A stretch of 41,021 bases of DNA from Methanomicrobiales archaeon HGW-Methanomicrobiales-2 (GTDB lineage Archaea > Halobacteriota > Methanomicrobia > Methanomicrobiales > Methanoculleaceae): positions 1 to 41,021 of the forward strand of contig PGYL01000018.1 of assembly GCA_002839645.1 (NCBI GenBank). The letters are read 5' to 3'. The translations under genes and the position numbers were made by a program. A model generated the notes under the pieces. That model was not told where the DNA came from. It saw only the letters and a program-made list of their open reading frames with translations, and searched no databases. Below, in pieces: positions 27,331 to 35,900 of this stretch (positions are counted from its first letter, which is position 1; every line of letters begins with the position of its first letter).

Positions 27331-27735
27331 TCACTCCATCTCAAGCGCTTTTGCGGCCGCCCGCCCGATCAGTTCCGGGGGGATTGCCTCGTACTCCTCG
27401 CCGTTATAGCGGAGCGTCCGGCACTCCGCCTCCTCCTCCCCACAGGTTTCACAGGTGTCGCATCCTGCGCAGGAGCAGGCTGTGGCGGTCACCTCGACCC
27501 CCTCGAGAAGTTCCTCGATCGGCACCCCGTTGAAGAGGAGGCTCCCCGATCCCGCGGGGGCATCATCGGGGAGGACGGTCTCGACCACCCGAACGCTTAC
27601 CCCCTCCATCTCGAGGAGCATCCGGATCTCCGCGAGAACGGCCGAAAGCGTCATTCCGGTCTCCTCAAACTCTTCTGCGGTCTTCTCGATCTCGTTTCCG
27701 ATGTGCTTCCATTCGATGACGAGTTCCTTCTTCAT
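27331..27735 (-). CDS. Cys-rich DUF2703 family protein
   Basis: 134 residues from MKKELVIEWKHIGNEIEKT. The first 75 residues look like an alpha/beta domain (EETGMTLSAVLAEIRMLLE, VRVVETVL); SLLFNGVPIEELLEG then leads into a cysteine cluster C-S-C-AG-C-DT-C-ET-C and another Cys in ECRTLRYNG. This fits DUF2703, a family without known function. The cluster could hold As(III), Sb(III), Zn or an iron-sulfur cluster (inference). The acr3 fragment ends 11 bases upstream in the same direction, so this gene was probably once part of an acr3-DUF2703-DGC operon. Confidence 0.8.
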   Translation of the reverse strand: MKKELVIEWKHIGNEIEKTAEEFEETGMTLSAVLAEIRMLLEMEGVSVRVVETVLPDDAPAGSGSLLFNGVPIEELLEGVEVTATACSCAGCDTCETCGEEEAECRTLRYNGEEYEAIPPELIGRAAAKALEME

Positions 27736-27745
27736 GGTATCATCT

Positions 27746-27913
27746 CTACTGGGTGTTGACGGGACATCTTCCTGTCGCCTCCCCACCATACCACCGGTCT
27801 CGGTGCCGGAGCGCCACATTCACAAGCGATATCAGCATCGGCACCTCAAGGAGCGAGCCGATGGCCGTGGCGAACGCCACACCGGAGCCGATCCCGAAGG
27901 CTCCTATGGTAAC
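27746..27913 (-). pseudogene. 3' remnant of an ACR3 arsenite exporter gene
   Basis: Minus-strand translation from 27913 gives VTIGAFGIGSGVAFATAIGS, then [20 protein letters not shown] and WYGGEATGRCPVNTQ before a stop at 27746. It aligns closely with the last 55 residues of the intact ACR3 at 31293-32378 ([38 protein letters not shown]...C.V). The rest of the gene is missing: a TAG lies directly upstream and the DNA before it encodes something else. It is therefore a truncated relic, not a short gene. It shows that an older, separate acr3 copy stood in front of DUF2703. Confidence 0.82.
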
Positions 27914-28005
27914 CTACCTCACGCGAGCAATCCCGGTCACCAGGAGCAGCGAGAAGGCTATCACCAGCAGGGCTTTTCGTTCGGATATGGTGCAGGCGCC
28001 GCCCG
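27914..28005 (-). pseudogene. Unassigned hydrophobic coding fragment joined to the acr3 remnant
   Basis: Reading the minus strand into the TAG at 27914-27916 gives TISERKALLVIAFSLLLVTG then IARVR. It looks like the N-terminal membrane span of a protein, but there is no ATG, no continuation, and it does not match the corresponding part of ACR3. It may be the start of a deleted gene fused to the acr3 tail by the same deletion. The family is not recognised. It directly abuts the arsR promoter. Confidence 0.3.
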
Positions 28006-28006
28006 C

Positions 28007-28029
28007 TAATATTTATATATTCGAATATA
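28007..28029 (+). promoter_or_regulatory. arsR promoter with 14-bp operator palindrome
   Basis: A TATA-like stretch TAATATTTATATAT leads into the perfect palindrome TATATTCGAATATA at 28016-28029, which ends 13 bases before the arsR ATG. ArsR-family repressors bind AT-rich inverted repeats that overlap their own promoter (family knowledge), so this is the probable arsenite-responsive operator for the whole operon. The palindrome is visible; binding is inferred. Confidence 0.65.
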
Positions 28030-28042
28030 GCAATATAACGAT

Positions 28043-28348
28043 ATGCAAGGGAAGATAAAGCTGCTGAAATCTCTCGCCGACGAGACACGAGTAAAAATCG
28101 TCCAATGCCTGATGGACGGCGAGCGATGTGCGTGTACCCTCGTGCCGGCCGTTGGAAAGGCACAACCGACGGTCTCGCAACACCTCAGGATCCTGGAAGA
28201 GGCCGGGGTCCTGGAGTCGCGGAGGGACGGCGTAAACATCTGGTACAGGATCCGATCGGATCAGGCGGTTCAGATCCTGAAGATCCTCGACATTCAGAGT
28301 ATTGAAATACCCATTTTTTGTAGCGGGGGTGACCATGACGAACGATAG
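28043..28348 (+). CDS. arsR: ArsR family metalloid-responsive repressor
   Basis: 101 residues, winged helix-turn-helix. LKSLADETRVKIVQCLMDGE is the usual opening, and AQPTVSQHLRILEEAGVLES the DNA-recognition helix region, followed by the wing RRDGVNIWYRI. The inducer site is probably the C-A-C pair in ERCACTLVPA, matching the ELCVCDL position of classic arsenite sensors, plus Cys in PIFCSGG near the C terminus. It likely represses its own operon through the palindrome just upstream. A small ORF overlaps its 3' end and leads into the P-type ATPase gene. Confidence 0.93.
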   Translation: MQGKIKLLKSLADETRVKIVQCLMDGERCACTLVPAVGKAQPTVSQHLRILEEAGVLESRRDGVNIWYRIRSDQAVQILKILDIQSIEIPIFCSGGDHDER

Positions 28349-28415
28349 CGTGATAGCATTCAAAGGAGCGATCTGCTCCTGGGGGTTTGCCCGCCGGGAG
28401 ATGGGAGCGAAATGA
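28335..28415 (+). CDS. Possible 26-residue small ORF bridging arsR and the ATPase gene
   Basis: The ATG overlaps the arsR end, and a good ribosome binding site (GGGGGTGA) stands about two bases before it. The product MTNDSVIAFKGAICSWGFAR then REMGAK has one Cys. Its stop TGA overlaps the ATG of the ATPase gene. No family is recognised. It may only couple translation of arsR to the ATPase. The ATPase also has its own GGGAG four bases before its ATG. Confidence 0.35.
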   Translation: MTNDSVIAFKGAICSWGFARREMGAK

Positions 28416-31153
28416 GCACTCCTTCATCAACACCTGATACCGATACGGTCACCCTGCAGATCCAGGGGATGGACTGCACCTGCAACGCCGACCTCCTCGC
28501 CCGAAAACTGGATGCCCTCGCCGGCGTCCGGGGCCACGAGATCACGCCGGTCACCGGCCAGGCCCGGATCAGCTATGATCCCGCGATCGTCAGTGTCCAG
28601 GAGATCATCCGCACCGTCGCTGAGACGGGGATGACCGCCTCGCAGGTGCGGAGCGAGGGGCGGAAGAGCACCTGGTGGCGTGAGCCACAGCAACTCGCCC
28701 TCTACGGGAGCTTCCTCACCGCAGTGATCGCCTTCGTCGCGGGATACTTCGGGACGTCGCTCACCATCGTGAACGGGCTCTACCTGCTCGCCGTGCTCAT
28801 CGGCGTCTACTACCCGGCACGAAAGGCGCTGATCGCGCTCAAGAACCTGACGCCGACGATCCACCTGCTCATGCTGATCGGCTCGGTCGGCGCGATGGCG
28901 CTCGGCCTCTGGGGGGAGGCCGCGGTCCTGATCATCGTCTACTCGCTCGGCGACGTCCTCGAGTCCTACGCCGTGGATAAAGCCCGGGGTGCGATCCGGT
29001 CGCTCATGGCGCTCGTGCCGAAGGAAGCGCTGGTCCGGCGCAACGGCCGCGAGACCATCTGTGCGGTCGAGACGATCGGCGTCGGCGAAGTCGTGATCGT
29101 CCGACCGGGCGAGCGGGTGCCGGTCGACGGCACGGTCATCGCGGGGTCGTCGTATGTCGACCAGGCAGCGGTCACGGGAGAACCGGTTCCCGTCCACCGC
29201 GGCCCCGGCGAGGACGTCTTCGCCGGGACGATCAACCAGAACGGGTCACTCGAGGTCCGGGTCACGAAACCGGCGTCCGAGACGATGCTCTCCCGGATCA
29301 TCCTCTCGGTCGAGGAGGCGCAGGCGAAACGGACGTCGTATCAGCGGTTCTCGGACTCCTTCGGGAAGTGGTACACGCCGGCCATGTTCGTCCTCGGCGT
29401 GCTGGTCGCCACCGTGCCGCCGCTCTTCTTCGGTGCCGAGTGGTACCCGTTCATCTACCGCGGGCTCGTTGTCTTCGTGGTCTCGTGCTCCTGCGGCCTT
29501 GCGCTCTCCGTGCCCGTCGCGGTGGTGGGCGCAATGGCGAACGCTGCGAAGCAGGGGACGGTCTTCAAGGGCGGCGCCTACCTTGAGACCATCGACACGG
29601 TGAAGGCGATCGCGTTCGACAAGACGGGGACCCTGACCATCGGACGGCCCGCGGTCACGGATGTCGTGACCTTTGACGATCTCGCCGGGGATGAACTGCT
29701 CGACCTCGCCGGCTGCATCGAGTCGCGGTCGGGCCACCCCCTCGCGGCCGCGATCGTCCGGAAGGCTCGCGAGAGCGGGACGTTCTCGGGTCGGTCGGCC
29801 GTTCAGTTCGAGGAGACGGCCGGGCGCGGGGTCGCGGCGACGGTGGATGGCCGGGCATGCCGCATCGGCAGTTCCCGCGCCATGCTCGAACAGGGTATCG
29901 ACATCGGTCACGCGGAGGAGACGATCGCCCGGATCGAGGGTGAAGGCCGGACCGTGGTCCTCGTGAGCCGCGACGGGACGCTCGCCGGCCTGATCGCGAT
30001 CGCCGATGAGGTGCGGCCCGGCGCTGTCGAGGCCTTGCAGCGGTTAAGACGCGCCGGTGTCCGGACCGTGATGCTGACCGGGGACAACGAACGGAGTGCC
30101 CGGGCCATCGCACAGCGTGTCGGTGTGGATGAATACCGGGCGCAGCTCCTGCCGACGGATAAGGTCGACGCGGTGCGGCAGTTGAAAGAGCAGTACGGCG
30201 CGGTGGCCATGGTCGGCGACGGCATCAACGACGCACCGGCCATGGCCGCCGCGGACGTCGGCATCGCGATGGGCGCGGCAGGCACGGACATCGCGATCGA
30301 GGCCGGCGACGTGGTGCTGATGTCCGACGACCTCGGGAAACTCGCGTATGTGCGCGAACTCTCGCACCGGACGGTCACCGTGATCCGGCAGAACATCGCC
30401 GTCTCGCTGATCAACGTCGCGTTCATGGTCGTCGCGGCCCTGCTCGGCTACCTCGGGCTGGTCACGGGCCTGCTCCTGAACGAGGGAAGTGCGGTCTTCG
30501 TGATCTTGAATGCCCTGCGTCTGCTGACGTGGCGGAGCGGCGCCGAACCTGAGATCCCCGTTGCTGCCCGGATAAAGGCTCCCGCCACTCCGACTGCAGC
30601 GCAGACGACGGCGGCTGTTGGCTGCTGTTCCTGTACCGCGCCTGCGGCCGGTGCGCTACCCGTTCCTTCAACGGGGGGAGCCGGTGGCTGCTCGTGTGGA
30701 GAACCGCAGATCTCCGGGGCGACAGGCGCGTGCTGCTCCGGCGCGGAGGACGTCGGTGCGGCATCGACGGCGACAGCCCCCGCAGGGGCCGGATGTTCCT
30801 GCGGTGATAAGCAACGGGATATGCCGACCCCGATCCTCGTCGAGACGGAGGGGGGCTGTTGTTGCGGAGAGCCCGCCGGCGAGGTGCTGCTTCCAGCCCC
30901 CCTCCCCGGCAACGGTTCCGGATCGTCCGGTCCTGCGACCGCAACGTTCCGACTCGAAGGGCCCGGTTGCGCCTGTGAGGGACAGATGGTCGAGAAACGG
31001 GTGAAGGTCCTGAAGGGGGTGACCGCTTTCACCCTGAATGCGATCACGAACCAGCTGAAGGTCACCTACGACCCGGCCGCTGTCTCGGTCGACGATATCG
31101 TGATGGCGGTAAAGAAGGCGGGCGTAACCGCGGTCCCTGTAGACCGGCGCTGA
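28412..31153 (+). CDS. P1B-type heavy-metal/metalloid ATPase with CxC motifs and Cys-rich tail
   Basis: 913 residues. Order: N-terminal HMA domain (about 8-75) whose metal loop is GMDCTCNAD (CxC, not CxxC); membrane spans; actuator TGEPVP; membrane motif VVSCSCGLALSVPV, where CSC replaces the usual CPC; phosphorylation site DKTGTLT; SGHPLA; GDGINDAPAMA; last two spans; then a tail of about 130 residues with CC-S-C, CSC, CC, CSC and CCC groups; finally a second HMA-like domain with GPGCACEGQ (CxC). In the last spans, the Lys and Asp that ZntA uses for zinc are Val and Asn (LLLNEGSA). So it is not a standard Cu+ or Zn/Cd pump. Its place between arsR and acr3 suggests As(III), Sb(III) or another soft metal (inference). 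Confidence 0.93.
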   Translation: MSTPSSTPDTDTVTLQIQGMDCTCNADLLARKLDALAGVRGHEITPVTGQARISYDPAIVSVQEIIRTVAETGMTASQVRSEGRKSTWWREPQQLALYGSFLTAVIAFVAGYFGTSLTIVNGLYLLAVLIGVYYPARKALIALKNLTPTIHLLMLIGSVGAMALGLWGEAAVLIIVYSLGDVLESYAVDKARGAIRSLMALVPKEALVRRNGRETICAVETIGVGEVVIVRPGERVPVDGTVIAGSSYVDQAAVTGEPVPVHRGPGEDVFAGTINQNGSLEVRVTKPASETMLSRIILSVEEAQAKRTSYQRFSDSFGKWYTPAMFVLGVLVATVPPLFFGAEWYPFIYRGLVVFVVSCSCGLALSVPVAVVGAMANAAKQGTVFKGGAYLETIDTVKAIAFDKTGTLTIGRPAVTDVVTFDDLAGDELLDLAGCIESRSGHPLAAAIVRKARESGTFSGRSAVQFEETAGRGVAATVDGRACRIGSSRAMLEQGIDIGHAEETIARIEGEGRTVVLVSRDGTLAGLIAIADEVRPGAVEALQRLRRAGVRTVMLTGDNERSARAIAQRVGVDEYRAQLLPTDKVDAVRQLKEQYGAVAMVGDGINDAPAMAAADVGIAMGAAGTDIAIEAGDVVLMSDDLGKLAYVRELSHRTVTVIRQNIAVSLINVAFMVVAALLGYLGLVTGLLLNEGSAVFVILNALRLLTWRSGAEPEIPVAARIKAPATPTAAQTTAAVGCCSCTAPAAGALPVPSTGGAGGCSCGEPQISGATGACCSGAEDVGAASTATAPAGAGCSCGDKQRDMPTPILVETEGGCCCGEPAGEVLLPAPLPGNGSGSSGPATATFRLEGPGCACEGQMVEKRVKVLKGVTAFTLNAITNQLKVTYDPAAVSVDDIVMAVKKAGVTAVPVDRR

Positions 31154-31188
31154 TTGCAGTTACACAAGACCGAACTCGAGGTGACGTG

Positions 31189-31308
31189 ATGCAACAAAAG
31201 ACGATGATTATGCCGGTCGATGGCCAAACCCGGGGAGCGAACAACGCCGGTCCCGGGGGCCGACACACCCCCGGACACCACGGAGAACAACCATGGCTGA
31301 AACTATGA
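31189..31308 (+). CDS. Possible 39-residue His/Gly-rich small protein in the ars operon
   Basis: The ATG has a strong ribosome binding site, GAGGTGA, four bases upstream. The product starts [20 protein letters not shown], continues with [16 protein letters not shown] and ends LKL. Three His lie close together. The stop lies 16 bases inside acr3 in another frame, so translation could be coupled. It is not a recognised family and could be only a leader peptide. Its position between the ATPase and acr3 would also suit a metal-binding helper (inference). Confidence 0.4.
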   Translation: MQQKTMIMPVDGQTRGANNAGPGGRHTPGHHGEQPWLKL

Positions 31309-32378
31309 AACGGCTCTCGTTCCTCGATCGCTACCTGACCCTCTGGATCTTCCTCGCGATGGCGATCGGGATCGGGATCGGCTACTTTGTCCCCTCGGTC
31401 CCGCAGGCGATCACCGGCTTTGCGGTCGGCACGACCTCGATCCCGATTGCGATCGGCCTGATCGTGATGATGTACCCGCCGCTCGCGAAGGTCCGGTATG
31501 AGGAACTCGGCAGCGTCTTCCGCGACCGGAAGGTGCTGGGCGTATCGCTCTTCCAGAACTGGCTTGTCGGCCCGGTCCTGATGTTCGCCCTCGCGGTCCT
31601 CTTCCTCGCCGACCGGCCGGAGTTGATGTACGGCCTGATCCTGGTGGGCCTCGCCCGGTGCATCGCGATGGTGATCGTCTGGAACGACCTCGCCGGCGGG
31701 AGCTGCGACTACTGTGCCGCGGTGGTGGGCTTAAACTCCGTCTTCCAGGTCTTCTTCTACTCGATCTACGCGTACATCTTCATCACGGTTCTGCCGCCGC
31801 TCCTCGGGATCGGGACCGGCACCGCGATCAGCATCTCGATCGCCGAGATCGCGACCTCGGTCTTCATCTACCTCGGCATCCCGTTCATCGCCGGGTTTCT
31901 GACCCGCTTTATCCTGCTTCGGGTACGATCGAAGGAGTGGTATGAGACCCGGTTCATCCCGCGGATCTCGCCCCTGACCCTCGTCGCCCTGCTCTTCACG
32001 ATCATCGTGATGTTCTCGACCCAGGGGGCGAACATCATCCAGGTCCCGTTCGACGTCGTCCGGGTCGCGATCCCGCTCCTGATCTACTTCCTCGTGATGT
32101 TCTTCGTCTCGTTCTGGATGAGCCACCGGCTCAACGTCGACTACCCGCGTTCGGCGACCCTGGCTTTCACAGCAGCGTCGAACAACTTCGAACTCGCCAT
32201 CGCCGTCGCTGTTGCGGTCTTCGGCATCGGCTCCCAGGTCGCGTTCGCGACCGTGATCGGCCCCCTCGTCGAGGTGCCGGTCCTGATATCGCTCGTCAAT
32301 GTTGCGATCTGGCTCAAGAAGCGGTGGTACGCGAATGAGCCGGCCGCGCAGTGCGCCGTCGATCAGGGAGTCGTATGA
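31293..32378 (+). CDS. acr3: Arsenite efflux permease, ACR3 family
   Basis: 361 residues with about ten membrane spans. [20 protein letters not shown] and [15 protein letters not shown] form the family N terminus. The essential Cys region is [20 protein letters not shown], and [20 protein letters not shown] is the conserved ending region. ACR3 exports As(OH)3 or arsenite, driven by the membrane potential or proton gradient. GGAGA precedes the ATG. The stop overlaps the arsC start (ATGA), so exporter and reductase are co-translated. A truncated second copy of this gene type lies at 27746-27913. Confidence 0.95.
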   Translation: MAETMKRLSFLDRYLTLWIFLAMAIGIGIGYFVPSVPQAITGFAVGTTSIPIAIGLIVMMYPPLAKVRYEELGSVFRDRKVLGVSLFQNWLVGPVLMFALAVLFLADRPELMYGLILVGLARCIAMVIVWNDLAGGSCDYCAAVVGLNSVFQVFFYSIYAYIFITVLPPLLGIGTGTAISISIAEIATSVFIYLGIPFIAGFLTRFILLRVRSKEWYETRFIPRISPLTLVALLFTIIVMFSTQGANIIQVPFDVVRVAIPLLIYFLVMFFVSFWMSHRLNVDYPRSATLAFTAASNNFELAIAVAVAVFGIGSQVAFATVIGPLVEVPVLISLVNVAIWLKKRWYANEPAAQCAVDQGVV

Positions 32379-32830
32379 AACGCGTCCTCTTCATCTGTAC
32401 GCACAACGCGGCCCGCTCACAGATGGCCGAGGGGTATCTGCGGGCGCGGTACGGCGGCCGGTATGAGGCATTCAGCGCCGGCACGGTCGCGACGGAGGTC
32501 CATCCGCTCGCCGTCCGTGTGATGGCCGAGCTCGGGATCGAGATCTCCGGGCAGCGGTCCAGGGATCTTGGCAGATTCATCAGCGAGGAGATGGACGTCG
32601 TGGTCACGGTATGTGACGCGGCAAAGACCGCCTGCCCGATCTTCCCGGGGGCAAAATCAACGGTCCACGCAAATTTCCCCGACCCTTCCGCCGCGACCGG
32701 GACCGAGGAGGAACGGCTGGCCGTCTTCCGGGTGGTGCGGGACGATATCGCGGCCTGGATCGATGCCGCCTTCGGGGATGCGGACCACGAGCAGCAATCC
32801 CCCGGGGGCCTATACCCTGAGGTTTTCTAA
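32375..32830 (+). CDS. arsC: Arsenate reductase, thioredoxin-coupled type
   Basis: 151 residues. The nucleophile loop is [15 protein letters not shown] (Cys, then Arg five residues later plus Ser), and the redox Cys pair lies in [16 protein letters not shown], spaced as in the Staphylococcus thioredoxin-linked enzyme (VTLC...CPILP). It reduces arsenate to arsenite for export by ACR3. It starts within the acr3 stop codon. Its last 21 bases overlap the 3' end of pdxT on the other strand. The paralogue at 8761-9165 lacks the first Cys. Confidence 0.94.
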   Translation: MKRVLFICTHNAARSQMAEGYLRARYGGRYEAFSAGTVATEVHPLAVRVMAELGIEISGQRSRDLGRFISEEMDVVVTVCDAAKTACPIFPGAKSTVHANFPDPSAATGTEEERLAVFRVVRDDIAAWIDAAFGDADHEQQSPGGLYPEVF

Positions 32831-33388
32831 GAACATCCGGTGCAGGCGGAGATCCCCTCCGAGCTCCGGGTGGAAGGCGAACGCCATATGCCGGCCGTGC
32901 CGGACGGCAACAATCCCCTCCGGTATGCGGGCGAGCACCTCGACGCCGGAGCCGACGTCCGTCGCCGCCGGGGCCCGGATGAAGACCGCCCGGAAGGGTT
33001 CGGTGAGGCCCGCGACATTGAGAAACGTTTCACGGGAGTCGACCTGCCGCCCGAAGGCGTTTCGCGCCACGTGCATCGGGATGAGGGAGAGAGTCCGGAC
33101 CCGGGGGTCGTCCACCCGGTCCGCGAGAAGGACCATTCCCGCGCAGGTGGCAAATACTCCGCCCTCAAACCCGGCGAGCGGCTCATAAAGCCCGTTCTTC
33201 CCGATCAGCCGGGAGATAGTGGTGGACTCGCCGCCCGGCATCGCGAGGGCGTCGAGCCCCGGGAGGTCCTCCACGTGCCGGACCGCCGTGACCGTTGAAC
33301 CCGGCCGGTCCGCAAGAGCCTCGCGGAACGCCAGAATATGCTCGGCGACGTCGCCCTGGAGCGCGAGAACACCGACCTTAACGCCCAC
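32810..33388 (-). CDS. pdxT: Pyridoxal 5'-phosphate synthase glutaminase subunit
   Basis: 192 residues, with a GTG start that overlaps the last 11 bases of pdxS. The class I glutamine amidotransferase triad is visible: CAGM nucleophile loop ([12 protein letters not shown]), HPE near the C terminus ([11 protein letters not shown]), and the substrate loop [13 protein letters not shown]. It releases ammonia for PdxS. The Met 13 codons upstream is rejected because its extra residues are antisense-like readthrough of pdxS and do not match the family start [12 protein letters not shown]. The 3' end overlaps arsC tail to tail. Confidence 0.95.
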   Translation of the reverse strand: MGVKVGVLALQGDVAEHILAFREALADRPGSTVTAVRHVEDLPGLDALAMPGGESTTISRLIGKNGLYEPLAGFEGGVFATCAGMVLLADRVDDPRVRTLSLIPMHVARNAFGRQVDSRETFLNVAGLTEPFRAVFIRAPAATDVGSGVEVLARIPEGIVAVRHGRHMAFAFHPELGGDLRLHRMFLENLRV

Positions 33389-34274
33389 GGGTCTGCAACA
33401 CCTCTTCTTCGCGGAGCAGATGGACATCGAGGCCTTTCATCGCCTCGCCAAGACCTTTGCTCACCTCGGCGATGACCATCGGCTCATTGTAATGGTTCAC
33501 CGCCTCCACGATCGCCCGGGCGGTCATCTCGGGATTTGAGGACTTGAAGATGCCCGACCCGACAAAGACTCCGTCAGCCCCAAGCTGCATCATCAGGGCC
33601 GCGTCGGCGGGCGTCGCGATGCCGCCGGCCGAGAAGTTCACCACCGGGAGCCGCCCGAGGTTCGCGCACTCGATGACGAGTTCCGCAGGTGCCTCGATCT
33701 CGCGGGCCCGGTCGATGAGCTCCTGGCTGGAGAGGCCTTTCAGCGCCCGGATCCCGCCCATGATCGCCCGCATGTGGCGGACCGCTTCCACGACGTTGCC
33801 GGTGCCGGCCTCGCCTTTCGTCCGGATCATCGCAGCCCCCTCGTTGACCCGGCGCAGTGCCTCCCCGAGGTTCCGGGCGCCGCAGACGAACGGGACACCA
33901 AACCCGGTCTTATCGATATGGAACTGCTCGTCCGCCGGGGTCAGCACCTCGCTCTCGTCGATCATATCGACACCGAGCGCTTCCAGGATCTGTGCCTCGA
34001 CGGAGTGACCGATCCGGGCTTTCCCCATCACCGGGATGGAGACCGCATCGATGATCTCGACAATCTTCTGCGGGTCGGCCATGCGGGCCACGCCCCCGGC
34101 CGCTCTGATATCGGCAGGGACTCTCTCAAGCGCCATAACGGCGACGGCGCCGGCCTCTTCGGCGAGCCGTGCCTGCTCTGCATTGACCACGTCCATGATG
34201 ACGCCGCCCTTCTGCATCGACGCAAAGCCGCGCTTGATCAGCTCGGTGCCAAATCTCAGTTCCTCGAGTTTCAT
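33378..34274 (-). CDS. pdxS: Pyridoxal 5'-phosphate synthase lyase subunit
   Basis: 298 residues from [18 protein letters not shown]. PdxS builds PLP from ribose 5-phosphate, glyceraldehyde 3-phosphate and ammonia in a 24-subunit complex with PdxT. Highly conserved parts: [37 protein letters not shown] (a catalytic Lys), [18 protein letters not shown] and [20 protein letters not shown]. The PLP made serves the several aminotransferases in this window. It follows cbiB by five bases and overlaps pdxT. Confidence 0.98.
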   Translation of the reverse strand: MKLEELRFGTELIKRGFASMQKGGVIMDVVNAEQARLAEEAGAVAVMALERVPADIRAAGGVARMADPQKIVEIIDAVSIPVMGKARIGHSVEAQILEALGVDMIDESEVLTPADEQFHIDKTGFGVPFVCGARNLGEALRRVNEGAAMIRTKGEAGTGNVVEAVRHMRAIMGGIRALKGLSSQELIDRAREIEAPAELVIECANLGRLPVVNFSAGGIATPADAALMMQLGADGVFVGSGIFKSSNPEMTARAIVEAVNHYNEPMVIAEVSKGLGEAMKGLDVHLLREEEVLQTRGR

Positions 34275-34279
34275 TACTT

Positions 34280-35200
34280 CTATGTATAGCTCATTGACCA
34301 CAATAAAAATAGTGCGACGATCTCCACCAGGGCGAAGATGATCGTCGCCGCCCGGACCGCACGGACGATCCCGGCGCCCGCCTCCGCAAGCGTCCGCTCC
34401 GGGTCCCCTATCGTGTAAACGCCGGGTTTTTCAAGCCGGATCCCGACACCGCCAGCGATGACGGCCATCGGGATCCCGCCATTGAAACCGGGGCGCTTCT
34501 TTCGATCCCGGCGGAGCGCCGCGTAGGCCGGGGCGAACCGGCCCTTCGCTGCAAAGTAGGCAAGCAGGATAAGACCGGTGATCCGGGCCGGGATGAAGTT
34601 CGCGACGTCGTCGGCGCGTGCGGGGAACCACCCGATCCGGAGCCGCTCGTCCCGGTAGCCGAGCATTGCATCCAGAGTGTTGACCGCCCGGAAAGCGGCC
34701 GCCCCGGCGAGGCCGAAGAGCCCGAAGTAGAAGAGCGGAGAGATGATGCTGTCCACCAGGTTCTCGGTCATCGACTCGTAAGCGGCCGAGAGGATCTGCT
34801 CGTGCTCGAGGCGCGCCGTATCCCGGCTCACCATCATCCCGACCTGTGAACGTCCCGCATCGATGCCACTGGCTTCAAGTGCCCGTACCACAGCGACGGT
34901 ATGCTCCTCGAGCGCCCGCCAGGCCAGGCAGGCCTTGAGGAGGAAGGGCGCGAGGAGGATGTAGAGGTACCAGGGAGCTGCGAGCTGGACGAGGAGGAAA
35001 GGGGCGGTAAAGAGCGCCACGGTCGCGATGGTTCCCGCGACCCCCGCCACCCGCTGGATGCGGGCCGGGTAGCGGCCCGGGACTCCCCACCATCCGATGA
35101 ACCGGCCGAGGACCGCCACCGGATGATACCGGGAATGCGGGTCCCCGATGAGCCGATCCACCAGCAGCGACGCAGCGATTACGACCGCTGCTGCAGCCAT
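34280..35200 (-). CDS. cbiB: Adenosylcobinamide-phosphate synthase
   Basis: 306 residues, integral membrane enzyme of cobamide synthesis that attaches the aminopropanol arm to adenosylcobyric acid. [20 protein letters not shown] is the family opening. [37 protein letters not shown] and [15 protein letters not shown] are the conserved core, with [20 protein letters not shown] near the end. Methanogens need cobamides for methyl transfer by Mtr. The gene start overlaps the end of the DUF7524-like gene by 22 bases, and pdxS follows at once, so all are one operon. Confidence 0.95.
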   Translation of the reverse strand: MAAAAVVIAASLLVDRLIGDPHSRYHPVAVLGRFIGWWGVPGRYPARIQRVAGVAGTIATVALFTAPFLLVQLAAPWYLYILLAPFLLKACLAWRALEEHTVAVVRALEASGIDAGRSQVGMMVSRDTARLEHEQILSAAYESMTENLVDSIISPLFYFGLFGLAGAAAFRAVNTLDAMLGYRDERLRIGWFPARADDVANFIPARITGLILLAYFAAKGRFAPAYAALRRDRKKRPGFNGGIPMAVIAGGVGIRLEKPGVYTIGDPERTLAEAGAGIVRAVRAATIIFALVEIVALFLLWSMSYT

Positions 35201-35703
35201 GTGAAGATGACCCCGAGGAGCAGCGCCGCAAACGCAACGGCGTTAAAGAGATCGACCCGGTAGGCCAGCCAGAGCCCGTAGAGGACCAGGGCAGCGGCGA
35301 TGAGGGCGAAGATTGGAATGGAGGGCCGCCACCGGGACGGGACCGCCGTGACGGCTGCTGTCGAAGGGGACTCAACCAGCTCAGGCTCAGATTTCACTCG
35401 TTCCCGGACGACGACCCGGAACTCCGCTCTCCGGGCGCCGTACCCGGCGATGACCTCCACGTTAAAGGTCCCGGGATAGGCGTCCTCCCGGATGGGGATG
35501 ATGAACTCCTCGGTCTCGTTCACGTAGAGGTTCTCGTGAAAAAAACCGGTGAAGGTCGAGGAGTTCGCTGAGGCGAGGGTGATGTGGAGCGGCGAGCCAT
35601 GGTTGACGAGCCTGAGGGCGAGGTCGCTCCCGGCCGTCGCCTCGACCACGTCGGGGACCTCGATCGCGTTGATCCCCCGGCGGTTGAGATGAATCTCCGA
35701 CAT
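35179..35703 (-). CDS. DUF7524-like membrane protein of unknown function
   Basis: 174 residues. The first 100 form a beta-rich domain (IHLNRRGINAIEVP, LALRLVNHGSPLHITLA, FIIPIREDAYPGTFNVEVIA), like an Ig-type fold. A proline/serine-rich linker follows, then two C-terminal spans (SIPIFALIAAALVLYGLWLA and FNAVAFAALLLGVIF) and a short LQQRS tail. There is no N-terminal signal peptide, so the domain may face the cytosol. The 'LNR..AIEVP...LRLVNHG' pattern resembles archaeal DUF7524 proteins as remembered. It starts eight bases after the Trm112-like gene. Confidence 0.68.
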   Translation of the reverse strand: MSEIHLNRRGINAIEVPDVVEATAGSDLALRLVNHGSPLHITLASANSSTFTGFFHENLYVNETEEFIIPIREDAYPGTFNVEVIAGYGARRAEFRVVVRERVKSEPELVESPSTAAVTAVPSRWRPSIPIFALIAAALVLYGLWLAYRVDLFNAVAFAALLLGVIFTWLQQRS

Positions 35704-35711
35704 CGCCGAGA

Positions 35712-35900
35712 TCAGTCCTCACCGGCGTTCTGTGGAAGGAGATTCGGGATGCCTTCGCTGATAGGGTAATCGACGCAACAGGTCGCGCACCGGAGGGTGC
35801 CCTCCAGCACCTCCTCACCGTTCTCTTCGGTCACCGTCAGCAGGAGGTCGCCCTTGCAGACCGGGCAACAGAGGATATCCATCAGGTTTCGTCTCATCAC
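35712..35900 (-). CDS. Trm112-like zinc-ribbon protein
   Basis: 62 residues. Two Cys pairs form a zinc ribbon: CCPVC near residue 11 and RCATCC near residue 38, followed by VDYPISEGIPNLLP. This is the Trm112/YcaR pattern; in archaea and eukaryotes Trm112 binds and activates several methyltransferases for tRNA, rRNA and translation factors (family knowledge). The Met overlaps the purA stop (ATGA), so it is translated with purA. The start could be Met1 or Met2. Confidence 0.85.
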   Translation of the reverse strand: MMRRNLMDILCCPVCKGDLLLTVTEENGEEVLEGTLRCATCCVDYPISEGIPNLLPQNAGED

